From positions 1,674,001-1,738,000 of the forward strand of contig CAWAFX010000002.1 in NCBI GenBank assembly GCA_963781495.1: a stretch of 64,000 bases of DNA. The letters run 5' to 3'. The DNA comes from Mayfieldus sp963781495. Lineage in GTDB: Bacteria > Actinomycetota > Thermoleophilia > Solirubrobacterales > 70-9. Below, one piece after another: positions 1 through 7,753 of the stretch. Made by a program: the position numbers and the translations under genes. Each line of letters opens with the position of its first letter. Positions within the stretch are counted from its first letter, which is position 1. The notes under the pieces were generated by a model. That model had not been told where the DNA came from. It ran no database searches and saw only the letters and a list, made by a program, of their open reading frames with translations.

Positions 1-913
1 CGCGCGAGCGGTAGATGCGCAGGAACTCGTCGGCGGCGATGTCGCCGACCGAGGGGTCGAGGCGGTCGGGGTGGGAGATCATCTTCCAGAAGCGGCCGCG
101 CACCGTCCCCTCGCCCAGCATGTGCGGAAGGGCGGCAAGCTCGGGGCGCAGCACGCGGATCAGCGGCGCCCACTCGCGCCCGCGGCGGAAGGCCATCGAG
201 GGCGAGAGGAGGCTGATCGTGCGCACCCGGCTGGGGGCCTGCAGGCCGACCTCGATCGAGACCCGGCCCCCCATCGAGTTGCCGACCAGATGGGCGCGGT
301 CGATCGCCAGGGTGTCCATGAAACGCAGCACGTGGCGGGCGAAGAAGTCGGGATCGTAGGAGGCGCGCAGGGGCTTCGAGGAGGAGCCGAAGCCGGGCAG
401 GTCGATCGCGTGCACGGTGTATTCGGGGGTCAGCGCCGCGACGGTCTCGTAGAAAGAGCTCTTGGAGCCGCCGAGCCCGTGGATCAGCAGCACGTGCTCG
501 GGGCCGCTGCCGGAGGTGAGACTGGAGATACGGGCGCCGCGGACGTGAACGTCATGGATGCGGAGCAGCGGCGGGCGGTCGTCGGGAAGCCGGAACAGGC
601 CCTCGAAGGCCACCGCGGCGTCGAGGTCTCCGCGCGCCCAGAGACGGCGCTGCTGGAAGGCGTCGAGGCCGGAGAGCCGGCCCTCGCGCAGGGCCAGCCA
701 GGTGCTGGCGTCGGTGCCGATGACGACGTCGGGACGGCGGCTGGGAGAGGTGCGGACCTTGCAGCGGTCGCGCTGAAGCTCGACCTCCCAGGTCCGCCCG
801 ACGTCGAGCAGCCGAATCTGGACCGTGCCCTCACGGCCCTCTTCGCCGCCGAGGTAGCGCTCGGGGAGGGAGGAGAAAGCCTCCTCGACCCGCCGCAACC
901 TGTGTTTTTGCAT
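1..913 (-). CDS. SCP2-domain alpha/beta hydrolase (3' end cut by window edge)
   Basis: About 304 codons are visible and the C-terminus lies outside the window. Residues 30-108 look like an SCP2 sterol/lipid-carrier domain. From about 120 onward it is an alpha/beta hydrolase: HGLGG (145-149) supplies the oxyanion hole and GNSMGG (211-216) the nucleophile elbow, with Ser213. The ATG is preceded by GGAGG eight bases upstream, which favours it over an in-frame ATG 15 bases earlier. It probably hydrolyses an ester or C-C bond in a hydrophobic substrate; the dioxygenase upstream on the same strand suggests aromatic or sterol breakdown. The exact substrate cannot be read from the sequence, and the catalytic His is not visible. 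Confidence 0.8.
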   Translation of the reverse strand, partial: MQKHRLRRVEEAFSSLPERYLGGEEGREGTVQIRLLDVGRTWEVELQRDRCKVRTSPSRRPDVVIGTDASTWLALREGRLSGLDAFQQRRLWARGDLDAAVAFEGLFRLPDDRPPLLRIHDVHVRGARISSLTSGSGPEHVLLIHGLGGSKSSFYETVAALTPEYTVHAIDLPGFGSSSKPLRASYDPDFFARHVLRFMDTLAIDRAHLVGNSMGGRVSIEVGLQAPSRVRTISLLSPSMAFRRGREWAPLIRVLRPELAALPHMLGEGTVRGRFWKMISHPDRLDPSVGDIAADEFLRIYRSR

Positions 914-988
914 CGAGCTGCCCTCCATCAGCCTCGGCAAACCCTAGAGGATGGCCCGCCCGGGATAAATCGCAAAATTGATGGAATT

Positions 989-1612
989 TCAGTCCGTCGT
1001 CGCGTAGGGATCGCCGAGCTCGCGGCCGCCGAGCCAGGCGTCGCCACGCCTGTACAGGCGCTCCACTTCGGGTCCGGTGAGACCCGGCATGTCGGGTTTG
1101 ACGTCATAGCCGATTCCACTCTGCAGATAGGCCAGGTGTCGGTACCCGGGCGGAAAGCGATCGAGTCGCTCGCGGTCGAGGACGAGGTCCGCCGCCGGGT
1201 CGACGGGGTCGAGCCGGTCCTTCTCGTAGATCGGCTGTCGCAGGACTATCCCCCAGCTTCCCCGGCGGCGCTCGAGGAAGTCATAGAAGCGCCCGGTGCA
1301 GGTCACGTCGCAGAGCACGTCCTCCACCTCCGCCCGCTGGGAGATCGTCATCTTCGTCTGCGCGATGGCCCGCTCGCCGGCAAGGTCGATCGTGGTTCCG
1401 CCGAGGAAATGGAGGATGTTGACCCCGCGCTCCAACCCTTCGCGGCTGACCCGGATGAAATCCGCCGCCGGGCCCTGGAACCAGGTCGCCATCATCACCG
1501 CGTCGTCGTGCCAGACCGTCGCGAAGCGCTCCCAGTCGCCGGCGTCGCGCCAGAGGGCCCAGTTCTCGACCAGGTCGCGGATCAGCGCCCGGTCGTCGGC
1601 TTCGGAGCCCAT
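989..1612 (-). CDS. SnoaL/NTF2-like protein
   Basis: A 207-residue protein. The first about 130 residues match the SnoaL/NTF2 cone fold (N-terminal helix with the motif DRALIRDLVENWALWRDAGD, then FATVWHDDAV). The remaining about 70 residues form an extension that mentions no known motif. Its ATG shares one base with the stop of the upstream dioxygenase (TGATG), so the two are translationally coupled and probably act on the same compound. NTF2-like members serve as isomerases, hydratases or dehydratases, or as subunits of ring-hydroxylating enzymes; nothing here fixes the reaction. Confidence 0.8.
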   Translation of the reverse strand: MGSEADDRALIRDLVENWALWRDAGDWERFATVWHDDAVMMATWFQGPAADFIRVSREGLERGVNILHFLGGTTIDLAGERAIAQTKMTISQRAEVEDVLCDVTCTGRFYDFLERRRGSWGIVLRQPIYEKDRLDPVDPAADLVLDRERLDRFPPGYRHLAYLQSGIGYDVKPDMPGLTGPEVERLYRRGDAWLGGRELGDPYATTD

Positions 1613-2520
1613 CAGGCGACCCCGGTGCCGGCCGGCGGCTGCTCCTCGCCCGGCACGAGCACGAGGTCGTTCTCCAGCGAGACCCATTCCCCGGCGACGC
1701 CGGGCGGAGGATCCGGCTCGTCCGCGGCGTGCTCGGTGAAGCGGCGCAGCAGCGAGGGCTTGACGGCGAAGACGGTGTCCGAGTCCACGTACTCGCTCTC
1801 GGCGTCGAAGACGTGGGTGGTGACGGTGCGGTGGCCGGGGGCGCGGATGATCATGTGGATGTGGGCCGGGCGCCAGGGATGGCGGCCGCTTGCCGCCAGC
1901 ATCCGGCCGACCGGGCCGTCGTCGGGGATCGGGTAGGGGACCGGCCGCACCGCGAGGAACGCGTAGCTGCCGTCCTCGCGGGCGGTGTAGCGCCCCCGCA
2001 GGTGATCCTCGGGGGCCTCGGGCCGCTGGACCGCATAGAGGCGGTCGCCGCCGTTCTGCCAGACGTCGAGCTCGGCGCCGGCGATCGGGGCTCCCTCGAG
2101 GTCGACGACGCGGCCGTGGATCCAGGCGGGAATTCCGGCGCCGCCCTCTTCGGCCAGGCTCTCCCCGTAGGCGCGCTGCGGCGCGCCTGGGGAATAGAAC
2201 GGGCCCAGGACCGTGGACTCGGTCGCCCCCTCGGGCAGCTCGTGAGCGAGCGCGTCGACCAGCATCGAGAGCCCGAGGGCGTCCGACCAGAGGATGAACT
2301 CCTGGCGCTTTTCGTCGCTGATCTGCCCGCTCTCGGCGAGGAAGCGGATCATCGTCTGCCATTCCTCTTCGCTGAGCCGCGTCTCGCTGGCGAATTCGTG
2401 CAGGTGGCGGACGAGAGCCTGCATCAGCTCGCGCAGGCGTGGATCCGGGCAGTCCTCGAAGCTGGAGACGGCGGCGGCGGTGATCTCGGCCGGCGTCGTC
2501 GCTGTCTCGCGGGCGGTCAT
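1612..2520 (-). CDS. Intradiol ring-cleavage dioxygenase (catechol/hydroxyquinol type)
   Basis: A 302-residue protein, the usual length of catechol or hydroxyquinol 1,2-dioxygenases. It has an N-terminal helical dimerisation region (about 1-100) followed by the beta-sandwich catalytic domain. The four non-haem Fe(III) ligands are recognisable: Tyr162 (LYAVQ), Tyr196 (PYPIPDDGP), His220 and His222 (RPAHIHM), spaced as in CatA. It opens catechols or hydroxyquinol between the two hydroxyls, giving a muconate or maleylacetate. A maleylacetate-reductase-like gene about 8 kb away favours hydroxyquinol, but this is inference. The ATG is chosen because upstream in-frame codons run into the region divergent with cysS. 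Confidence 0.88.
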   Translation of the reverse strand: MTARETATTPAEITAAAVSSFEDCPDPRLRELMQALVRHLHEFASETRLSEEEWQTMIRFLAESGQISDEKRQEFILWSDALGLSMLVDALAHELPEGATESTVLGPFYSPGAPQRAYGESLAEEGGAGIPAWIHGRVVDLEGAPIAGAELDVWQNGGDRLYAVQRPEAPEDHLRGRYTAREDGSYAFLAVRPVPYPIPDDGPVGRMLAASGRHPWRPAHIHMIIRAPGHRTVTTHVFDAESEYVDSDTVFAVKPSLLRRFTEHAADEPDPPPGVAGEWVSLENDLVLVPGEEQPPAGTGVA

Positions 2521-2590
2521 CGTGCCTGATTCTCGCACCCCGGAACGGCAGGCTCCGGCGCGGTCAGGCGCACCATAGAGTTGCCGAACC

Positions 2591-3946
2591 GTGCCTGAGA
2601 TCCGCATCCAAGACACCCTCAGCGGCGAGCTGCAGCCGGTGCCGGAAGGGGAGAAGGTCGGCATCTACGCCTGCGGGCCGACCGTCTACGGGCGCATCCA
2701 CATCGGCAATGCCCGCCCCTTCGTCGTCTTCATGTTGCTGGCCCGCTTCCTGCGCAACCAGGGCCACGACACCAAGCTCGTCATCAACGTCACCGACGTC
2801 AACGACAAGATCTACGCCGCCTCCGCGGAGGCCGGCCGCCCGTCGGCCGACTTCGCGAACGAGATGACCGCCGCTTACATCGAGGACACGGACCGGCTCG
2901 GGCTCGGCCGTCCCGACGAAGAGCCGCGGGCGACCCGGACGATCACCGAGATCATCGAGCTGATCGAGGCCCTGATCGAGTCCGGCCACGCCTATGAGTC
3001 GGGTGGCGACGTCTACTTCCGGGTCCGCAGCTTCGAGGGCTACGGAAAGCTCTCCAACCGCCGCACCGAGGACATGGACCAGGGCGAGGAGGCGGGCACC
3101 GAGTCGCTGAAGGAGGAGCACCTCGACTTCGCGCTCTGGAAGGGCCACAAGGAGGGCGAGGACACCTTCTGGGACTCGCCCTGGGGCCGCGGCCGTCCGG
3201 GCTGGCACATCGAGTGCTCGGCGATGGCCGAGGCCGAGCTGGGAGTCCCGTTCACGATCCACGGGGGCGGCTCGGACCTCGTCTTCCCCCATCACGAGAA
3301 CGAGATCGCCCAGACCGAGGCGGCTCGCGAGACGCCGATGGCGCGGATCTGGATGCACAACGGCATGGTCGAGCTCGACACCGAGAAGATGTCGAAGTCG
3401 GAGGGCAACATCTTCCAGCTCTCCGAGGCGCTGGACCGCTACGGGCGCGACGCCGTCGTCGCCTATCTGATCTCGGGCCACTACCGCCAGCCGCTGGCCT
3501 TCTCCGACGCCGCCCTGCAGGGGGCCGCCGCCGGAGTCGAGCGGCTGCGCAACTTCCTCCGCGAGCAGCCGCCGCAGGACGGGGACGGGACGGAGGACCC
3601 ATTCGTTGCCGAGCGGCGGGCGGCGTTCCTCGAGGCCCTCGGGGACGACTTCAAGACCCCGGCGGCGATGCGGGAAGCGTTCGACCTCGTCGCCGAGGCC
3701 AACCGCCGCGAGCTGCCGGGAGCCTCGGCGGCGCTGGTCGAGATGCTCGACCTGGTCGGCCTCGGCTCGCTCGCCGAAGCCAACGCCGGCGCCGATCCCG
3801 AGGCAGAGAAGCTGCTGGCCGAGCGCGAGCAGGCGCGTGCCGAGCGTGACTTCGAGCGCGCCGACAGGCTCCGCGACGAGCTCGCCGCCCGCGGCTGGGA
3901 GGTGCGCGACAGCGCCGACGGCCCGCGGCTGGTGCGGCGCGCCTGA
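2591..3946 (+). CDS. cysS: Cysteinyl-tRNA synthetase
   Basis: A 451-residue class I aminoacyl-tRNA synthetase that charges tRNA-Cys in the cytoplasm. Visible signatures are CGPTVY (28-33), the HIGH-type motif HIGN (37-40), zinc-ligand segments GWHIECSAM and HHENE, and KMSKS at 266-270. The MshC paralogue of mycothiol synthesis is usually shorter and differs around these motifs, so cysS is preferred. It starts with GTG and no strong ribosome site is visible. Followed six bases later by a 2'-O-methyltransferase gene, a pairing common in actinobacteria. Confidence 0.95.
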   Translation: MPEIRIQDTLSGELQPVPEGEKVGIYACGPTVYGRIHIGNARPFVVFMLLARFLRNQGHDTKLVINVTDVNDKIYAASAEAGRPSADFANEMTAAYIEDTDRLGLGRPDEEPRATRTITEIIELIEALIESGHAYESGGDVYFRVRSFEGYGKLSNRRTEDMDQGEEAGTESLKEEHLDFALWKGHKEGEDTFWDSPWGRGRPGWHIECSAMAEAELGVPFTIHGGGSDLVFPHHENEIAQTEAARETPMARIWMHNGMVELDTEKMSKSEGNIFQLSEALDRYGRDAVVAYLISGHYRQPLAFSDAALQGAAAGVERLRNFLREQPPQDGDGTEDPFVAERRAAFLEALGDDFKTPAAMREAFDLVAEANRRELPGASAALVEMLDLVGLGSLAEANAGADPEAEKLLAEREQARAERDFERADRLRDELAARGWEVRDSADGPRLVRRA

Positions 3947-3952
3947 GGGTCC

Positions 3953-4612
3953 GTGGCGCAGCCGCGAGAGCGCATCTACGGGCGCCGGCCGGTCGCCGAG
4001 GCCGAGCGGGGCCCGCGCGACGTGCACCGGATCTGGCGCACGCCCCAGATGCCGGCCGAGGAGCTGACCCGGCTCGCCGGCTCGCCCGAGCACCAGGGCG
4101 TCGTCGCCGAGGTCGACCCCTACCCGTACGCCGACCCGGAGGCGCTGCTCGGCCGGCGGGAAGCCCTGATTCTGGTCCTGGACCAGGTCCAGGACCCGCA
4201 CAACCTCGGCGCCGTCTGTCGCAGCGCCGAGGTCGCGGGGGCCGCCGGGGTCGTGATCCCAGAGCGCCGCGCGGCTGCGGTGACGGCGGCGGCCTGCAAG
4301 GCCTCGGCGGGTGCGGTCGAGCACCTCGCGGTGGCCCGGGTGCGCAACCTGGCCGACTGGCTTGCCGCGGCGCGTGAGGCCGGTTTCTGGGTCTGGGGTG
4401 CCGACGCCGAGGGTCCGACCGCCTACACCGACGCCGACCTCAGCGGCCCGACGATCCTCGTCCTCGGCGCCGAGGGCAAGGGCCTGCGGCCGCGAGTCGC
4501 CGCCGGCTGCGACGGCCTGCTGTCGATTCCACGCCGCGGGCGCACCGCCTCGCTGAACGTCTCGGCCGCGGCCGCGGTGCTGCTGTTCGAGGCCATACGT
4601 CAGCGCGACTGA
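3953..4612 (+). CDS. rlmB: TrmH/SpoU-family RNA 2'-O-methyltransferase (RlmB-like)
   Basis: A 219-residue SPOUT methyltransferase that ribose-methylates rRNA or tRNA using SAM bound in a trefoil knot. The short N-terminal substrate-binding domain begins GRRPVAEAERG. The catalytic domain shows the three family motifs: LDQVQDPHNLGAVCRSAE (motif 1, Asn and Arg essential), LVLGAEGKGLRP (motif 2) and SIPRRGRTASLNVSAAAA (motif 3). Slightly shorter than typical RlmB (about 240-250). GTG start; co-transcribed with cysS. RlmB (23S G2251) is the best guess, with other TrmH-type targets possible. Confidence 0.88.
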   Translation: MAQPRERIYGRRPVAEAERGPRDVHRIWRTPQMPAEELTRLAGSPEHQGVVAEVDPYPYADPEALLGRREALILVLDQVQDPHNLGAVCRSAEVAGAAGVVIPERRAAAVTAAACKASAGAVEHLAVARVRNLADWLAAAREAGFWVWGADAEGPTAYTDADLSGPTILVLGAEGKGLRPRVAAGCDGLLSIPRRGRTASLNVSAAAAVLLFEAIRQRD

Positions 4613-4691
4613 CCTTTTCTGGACAATGGCCATTCGTCCGAGCCGGCCTCAATGCCGTGAGGGCCGCAGCCGACCCGGGTATCAAGTCCAG

Positions 4692-6074
4692 ATGCCAAAT
4701 CGCCCCGGCCAACAGATCCGTCATAGAACGCAGCGAGCGCGTGCGGCGGCGCTTCTCCTGTTGCTGGCCGCTGCCCTGGCGCTCGTGCTCCCGGCACCGG
4801 CCGGCGCCGATGGGGCGGCCGTCGTGCACCAGGTGCGAGCGGGTGCACATCCGCGCGCCTACTGGACCCCGGCGCGGATACGGGACGCGCAGCCGCTGCC
4901 CGCGGTCTCCGAGTCCTCGCCGTCCCTGTCCCCGCTCCCCGACCGCAACCCCGGCGCTCGCCCCAGCTTCGTCACCGCGAGCCGGCCGGGGGCCGACCGG
5001 CCGGCGCGGCTGCAATCCGGGACCGTGCCCGCCTCGGCGGCGGGCCCCGGCGCGCAGGGGACCGACACCGGCACCCCGACCGTCTATCCCAACAGCGCCA
5101 ACGGGGTGGTCCTGTTCAAGTACGGCGCCGGGCAGTTCCGCTGCTCGGGCAGCGTCGTCAACAGCCCGGCCGGCAACACTGTGCTCACCGCGGGGCATTG
5201 CGTGATCGACCCCGGGCCCGGGACCAGGGCGACCGACATCGTCTACATCCCCGGCTACCGCGATGGCGCCGAGCCCTACGGGGCCTGGCCGGCGACGTCG
5301 TTCGCAACCACGCCCGAATGGGAGAGCACCACCAGCACCGGCAATGCCAACGACTCCGACGAGGCGGGCGACATGGCGCTGCTGACGCTCGCCAACCGGC
5401 CCGGGGACGGGGCGACGATCCAGAGCGTCACCGGAGCCTTCGGGATCGGCTTCAACCAGCCGCGGGCCCAGAGTGCCTACTTCGAGTACGGCTATCCGGC
5501 CCAGACTCCCTACAACGGCGACCGCCTCTACGAGCGCGACACGACCTACCAGGGCGACGATCCGAGCTTCTCGCCGCCGACGATGGCGATCGCAAGCGAC
5601 TTCAACGGCGGCTCCAGCGGCGGCCCCTGGCTCGCCGGCTCGCCGCTGGTCGCGCTGTCGGTCAACGACTACACGTACAACACGCTGCCCGGCTTCATGT
5701 TCGGGCCCTACTTCGGGACCATTGCGCAACGGCTCTACTCGACCGTTCAGCCCGCCGCGGCGCCTGCCGCCGGCCCATCTAACGCGTTCTCGATCAGGTC
5801 GCTGCGCCGCAACCGCCGCACAGGGCGGGCGCTGCTGCGGATCGAGGTTCCGGGGCCCGGACAACTGGTCCTGAGGGCCCACGGGATCCGCCGGGTGCAG
5901 AAGACCGCCCTCGAGGCCGGGATCGTCAGGCTCAAGGTTCGCGCCGCCGGTTCGGCGCGGAGCAAGCTCCGCGACGAGGGCTCGATCGGGGTGGCGGCGA
6001 CGATCACCTACACGCCGTCGGGCGGCAGCACGAACTCGATGCCGCGCGCATTTCGCCTCCACCAGCGCCGCTGA
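4692..6074 (+). CDS. Secreted trypsin-like serine protease with C-terminal surface domain
   Basis: From the chosen ATG the protein has 460 residues; an in-frame start 66 bases upstream would add 22 residues ahead of the signal peptide. Residues 15-39 form a Sec signal (basic stretch, Leu/Ala core, APAGA cleavage region). A Pro-rich propeptide-like segment follows to about 130. The catalytic triad of an S1/V8-like fold is clear: His169 (LTAGHC), Asp227 (GDMALL) and Ser309 (GGSSGGPW). Residues 366-460 are a separate basic beta-rich domain ending in an ITYTPSGG block, which recurs at the C-terminus of the Gly-rich protein encoded at 44.8-46.0 kb. Probably an exported endopeptidase retained at the cell surface. 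Confidence 0.85.
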   Translation: MPNRPGQQIRHRTQRARAAALLLLLAAALALVLPAPAGADGAAVVHQVRAGAHPRAYWTPARIRDAQPLPAVSESSPSLSPLPDRNPGARPSFVTASRPGADRPARLQSGTVPASAAGPGAQGTDTGTPTVYPNSANGVVLFKYGAGQFRCSGSVVNSPAGNTVLTAGHCVIDPGPGTRATDIVYIPGYRDGAEPYGAWPATSFATTPEWESTTSTGNANDSDEAGDMALLTLANRPGDGATIQSVTGAFGIGFNQPRAQSAYFEYGYPAQTPYNGDRLYERDTTYQGDDPSFSPPTMAIASDFNGGSSGGPWLAGSPLVALSVNDYTYNTLPGFMFGPYFGTIAQRLYSTVQPAAAPAAGPSNAFSIRSLRRNRRTGRALLRIEVPGPGQLVLRAHGIRRVQKTALEAGIVRLKVRAAGSARSKLRDEGSIGVAATITYTPSGGSTNSMPRAFRLHQRR

Positions 6075-6132
6075 GACCCGGCCGCCCCTGCAAGCCGTTT
6101 TGCAGCCGGGCAAGATATTTTCCCGCCGGGGC

Positions 6133-6162
6133 TTGACAGGATCCGATCTTGTCGTCAGACTG
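6133..6162 (+). promoter_or_regulatory. Candidate sigma-70 promoter for the SigH-like gene
   Basis: A perfect -35 TTGACA at 6133-6138 is followed after 17-18 bases by a weak -10 (CAGACT/AGACTG). Transcription would begin near 6168, giving a leader of about 100 nt before the GTG at 6271. The -35 match is seen directly; the -10 is poor, so use is inferred. Confidence 0.45.
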
Positions 6163-6181
6163 CCCGCGCAGAAAGGGTAAA

Positions 6182-6200
6182 CCTCAGCTTCAGTCTGAGG
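6182..6200 (+). other. Small leader hairpin
   Basis: CCTCAG and CTGAGG form a 6-bp stem around a 7-nt loop in the 5' leader of the sigma-factor gene. It is too short to call a terminator or a known riboswitch. Confidence 0.3.
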
Positions 6201-6270
6201 GAATAACCCAGAGAGGCGCCCAGGGGAGGTACGTGGCGCCACGACAACTTCACTCGAAGGAGGAAGTTCA

Positions 6271-6972
6271 GTGGCCCTACCCGTCCCTACGCCGAAAGCC
6301 AAGCTGCCTGCCCGCTCTGCGGTCGCAGCCACAGCCACCGCTCAGACTAACCCTCAACCTGAGCTTGACGATCACTTTCTCGTCGCCCAAGCCAAGCAGG
6401 GGCAGACGGACGCCTACGACGCCATCATCCGCCGCTATCGCGGCTTCGTGCGCCTCAAGGCCTCCTCCTATTTCCTGCTCGGGGGCGAGTCCGACGACCT
6501 GATCCAGGAGGGGTTGCTCGGCCTCTACAAGGCGGTGCGCGACTACCGCACCGACCGCGAGTCGAGCTTTCGCAACTTCGCCGAGCTCTGCATCACGCGG
6601 CAGATCATCACCGCGGTCAAGACAGCGACCCGCAACAAGCACACGCCGCTCAACCAGTACGTCTCCTTCAGCCAGTCGCCCGCCGCGGCGGGGGACTCCG
6701 ACTCGACCCTGGACGAGGTCCTGCCGGGCCCGACCGCCAGTGATCCGGTCAACCAGGTGATCGCGACCGAGGAGCTGGAGAGCCTGGTGACCTGCCTCTC
6801 GGGGGTGCTCTCCGAGCTCGAGAGCCGGGTCCTCTCGCTCTACCTGGACGGCTACTCCTACGAGGTGATCGCCGAGCGCCTCGACTGCGACACGAAGACC
6901 GTCGACAACGCGCTGCAGCGGGTCAAGCGCAAGGTCGGAACCCACCTGGCTTCGCGCGAGGTGCGGCTCTAG
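6271..6972 (+). CDS. SigH-like (sigma-30 type) RNA polymerase sigma factor
   Basis: A 233-residue sigma factor starting at GTG with AGGAGG about eight bases upstream. After a low-complexity N-terminus (about 1-32) comes region 2: LDDHFLVAQAKQG, then the -10 recognition segment ending ESDDLIQEGLLGLYKAVRDY. A linker contains ARNKHTPLNQYVSFS-like sequence typical of Bacillus SigH rather than ECF factors. Region 4 is LSELESRVLSLYLDGYSY, followed by a helix-turn-helix (VIAERLDCDTKTVDNALQRV). No anti-sigma gene adjoins it, so control is probably transcriptional or by proteolysis. Target genes are unknown. Confidence 0.88.
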   Translation: MALPVPTPKAKLPARSAVAATATAQTNPQPELDDHFLVAQAKQGQTDAYDAIIRRYRGFVRLKASSYFLLGGESDDLIQEGLLGLYKAVRDYRTDRESSFRNFAELCITRQIITAVKTATRNKHTPLNQYVSFSQSPAAAGDSDSTLDEVLPGPTASDPVNQVIATEELESLVTCLSGVLSELESRVLSLYLDGYSYEVIAERLDCDTKTVDNALQRVKRKVGTHLASREVRL

Positions 6973-6983
6973 TCAGCATCCGG

Positions 6984-7008
6984 CGGCGGCGCTATCCGGG
7001 CGCCGCCG
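6984..7008. terminator. GC-rich hairpin after the sigma gene
   Basis: CGGCGGCGC pairs with GCGCCGCCG (9 bp, 7-nt loop) 12 bases past the stop codon. Only a short T-poor tail follows, so termination efficiency is uncertain. Confidence 0.45.
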
Positions 7009-7060
7009 TTCGCAGAACTGAAACATCGCGGCATGGCGATGCCGTAGCGTTTGCCACCGT

Positions 7061-7753
7061 TTGGCACTCCGCGGGATAGCTGCCCCCTTGATCGTCGTTG
7101 CCCTAACCGCCCTGTCCGCAGTTGCGGTCGCCAAGACCGTGCACGGGACCAGGCACCGCGACAAGCTGGTCGGGACCAACAAGGCCGACAAGCTGATCGG
7201 CGGGCGGGGCCGCGACAAGCTGATCGGCCGCGGCGGCAAGGACCGGCTGCTGGGCGGCAAGGGCCGCGACAAGCTCCAGGGCGGCAAGGGCAACGACATC
7301 CTGCGCGGAGGCAAGGGCAAGGACACGCTGAAGGCGGCCAAGGGCAGTGACCTGCTCGCCGGCGGCCTCGCCAACGACCGCCTGCTGGGCGGGATCGGGC
7401 AGGACGTGCTGCTGGGCGGCCCGGGAAACGACCTCCTCAACGGCGGTCCGGACGACGACGACCTGTACGGCGGCCCGGGGGTCAACACGCTGGTCGGCGG
7501 CCCCGGCGACGACCTGCTGGTCGCCGGGCCCGACGGGGGCACCGAGGTCGGCGGTCCCGGGCACGATCAGTTCAACGAGTTCGACGGGGTGCCGATGGGC
7601 GGCCTCGGCAACGACGTGATCGACGCCCGCGACGGCAGCGAGGACGAGATCAACTGCGGCCCGGGCAATGACGTCGCGACCGTCGACGCAAGCGAGGAGG
7701 GCGTGATCAACTGCGAAGTGGTCAACGAGCCGCCGACCGGGAGCCGGCGATGA
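7061..7753 (+). CDS. Secreted RTX-type glycine/aspartate repeat protein
   Basis: A 230-residue protein. Residues 1-25 form a Sec-like signal (hydrophobic core PLIVVALTALSAVAVA). Residues about 28-175 are tandem nonapeptides of the form GGxGxDxLx, for example GGRGRDKLI and GGPGNDLL. These are the calcium-binding parallel beta-roll repeats of RTX proteins; early copies carry Lys in place of many acidic positions, so calcium binding is likelier in the later copies. The start is TTG. The stop overlaps the next gene's ATG by four bases (ATGA), coupling it to a phospholipase C. No RTX type I secretion genes are visible, so Sec export is inferred. Confidence 0.8.
   Translation: MALRGIAAPLIVVALTALSAVAVAKTVHGTRHRDKLVGTNKADKLIGGRGRDKLIGRGGKDRLLGGKGRDKLQGGKGNDILRGGKGKDTLKAAKGSDLLAGGLANDRLLGGIGQDVLLGGPGNDLLNGGPDDDDLYGGPGVNTLVGGPGDDLLVAGPDGGTEVGGPGHDQFNEFDGVPMGGLGNDVIDARDGSEDEINCGPGNDVATVDASEEGVINCEVVNEPPTGSRR

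Noticed and set aside
71..1936. 621-codon plus-strand frame at the left edge
   Set aside because: Crosses three minus-strand genes that have motifs and translational coupling; no domain of its own.
2564..4633. Long minus-strand open frame opposite cysS-rlmB
   Set aside because: It is antisense to two genes with complete catalytic motifs; its Arg/Gly/Leu/Val-rich product has no domain. High GC removes stops in the shadow frame.
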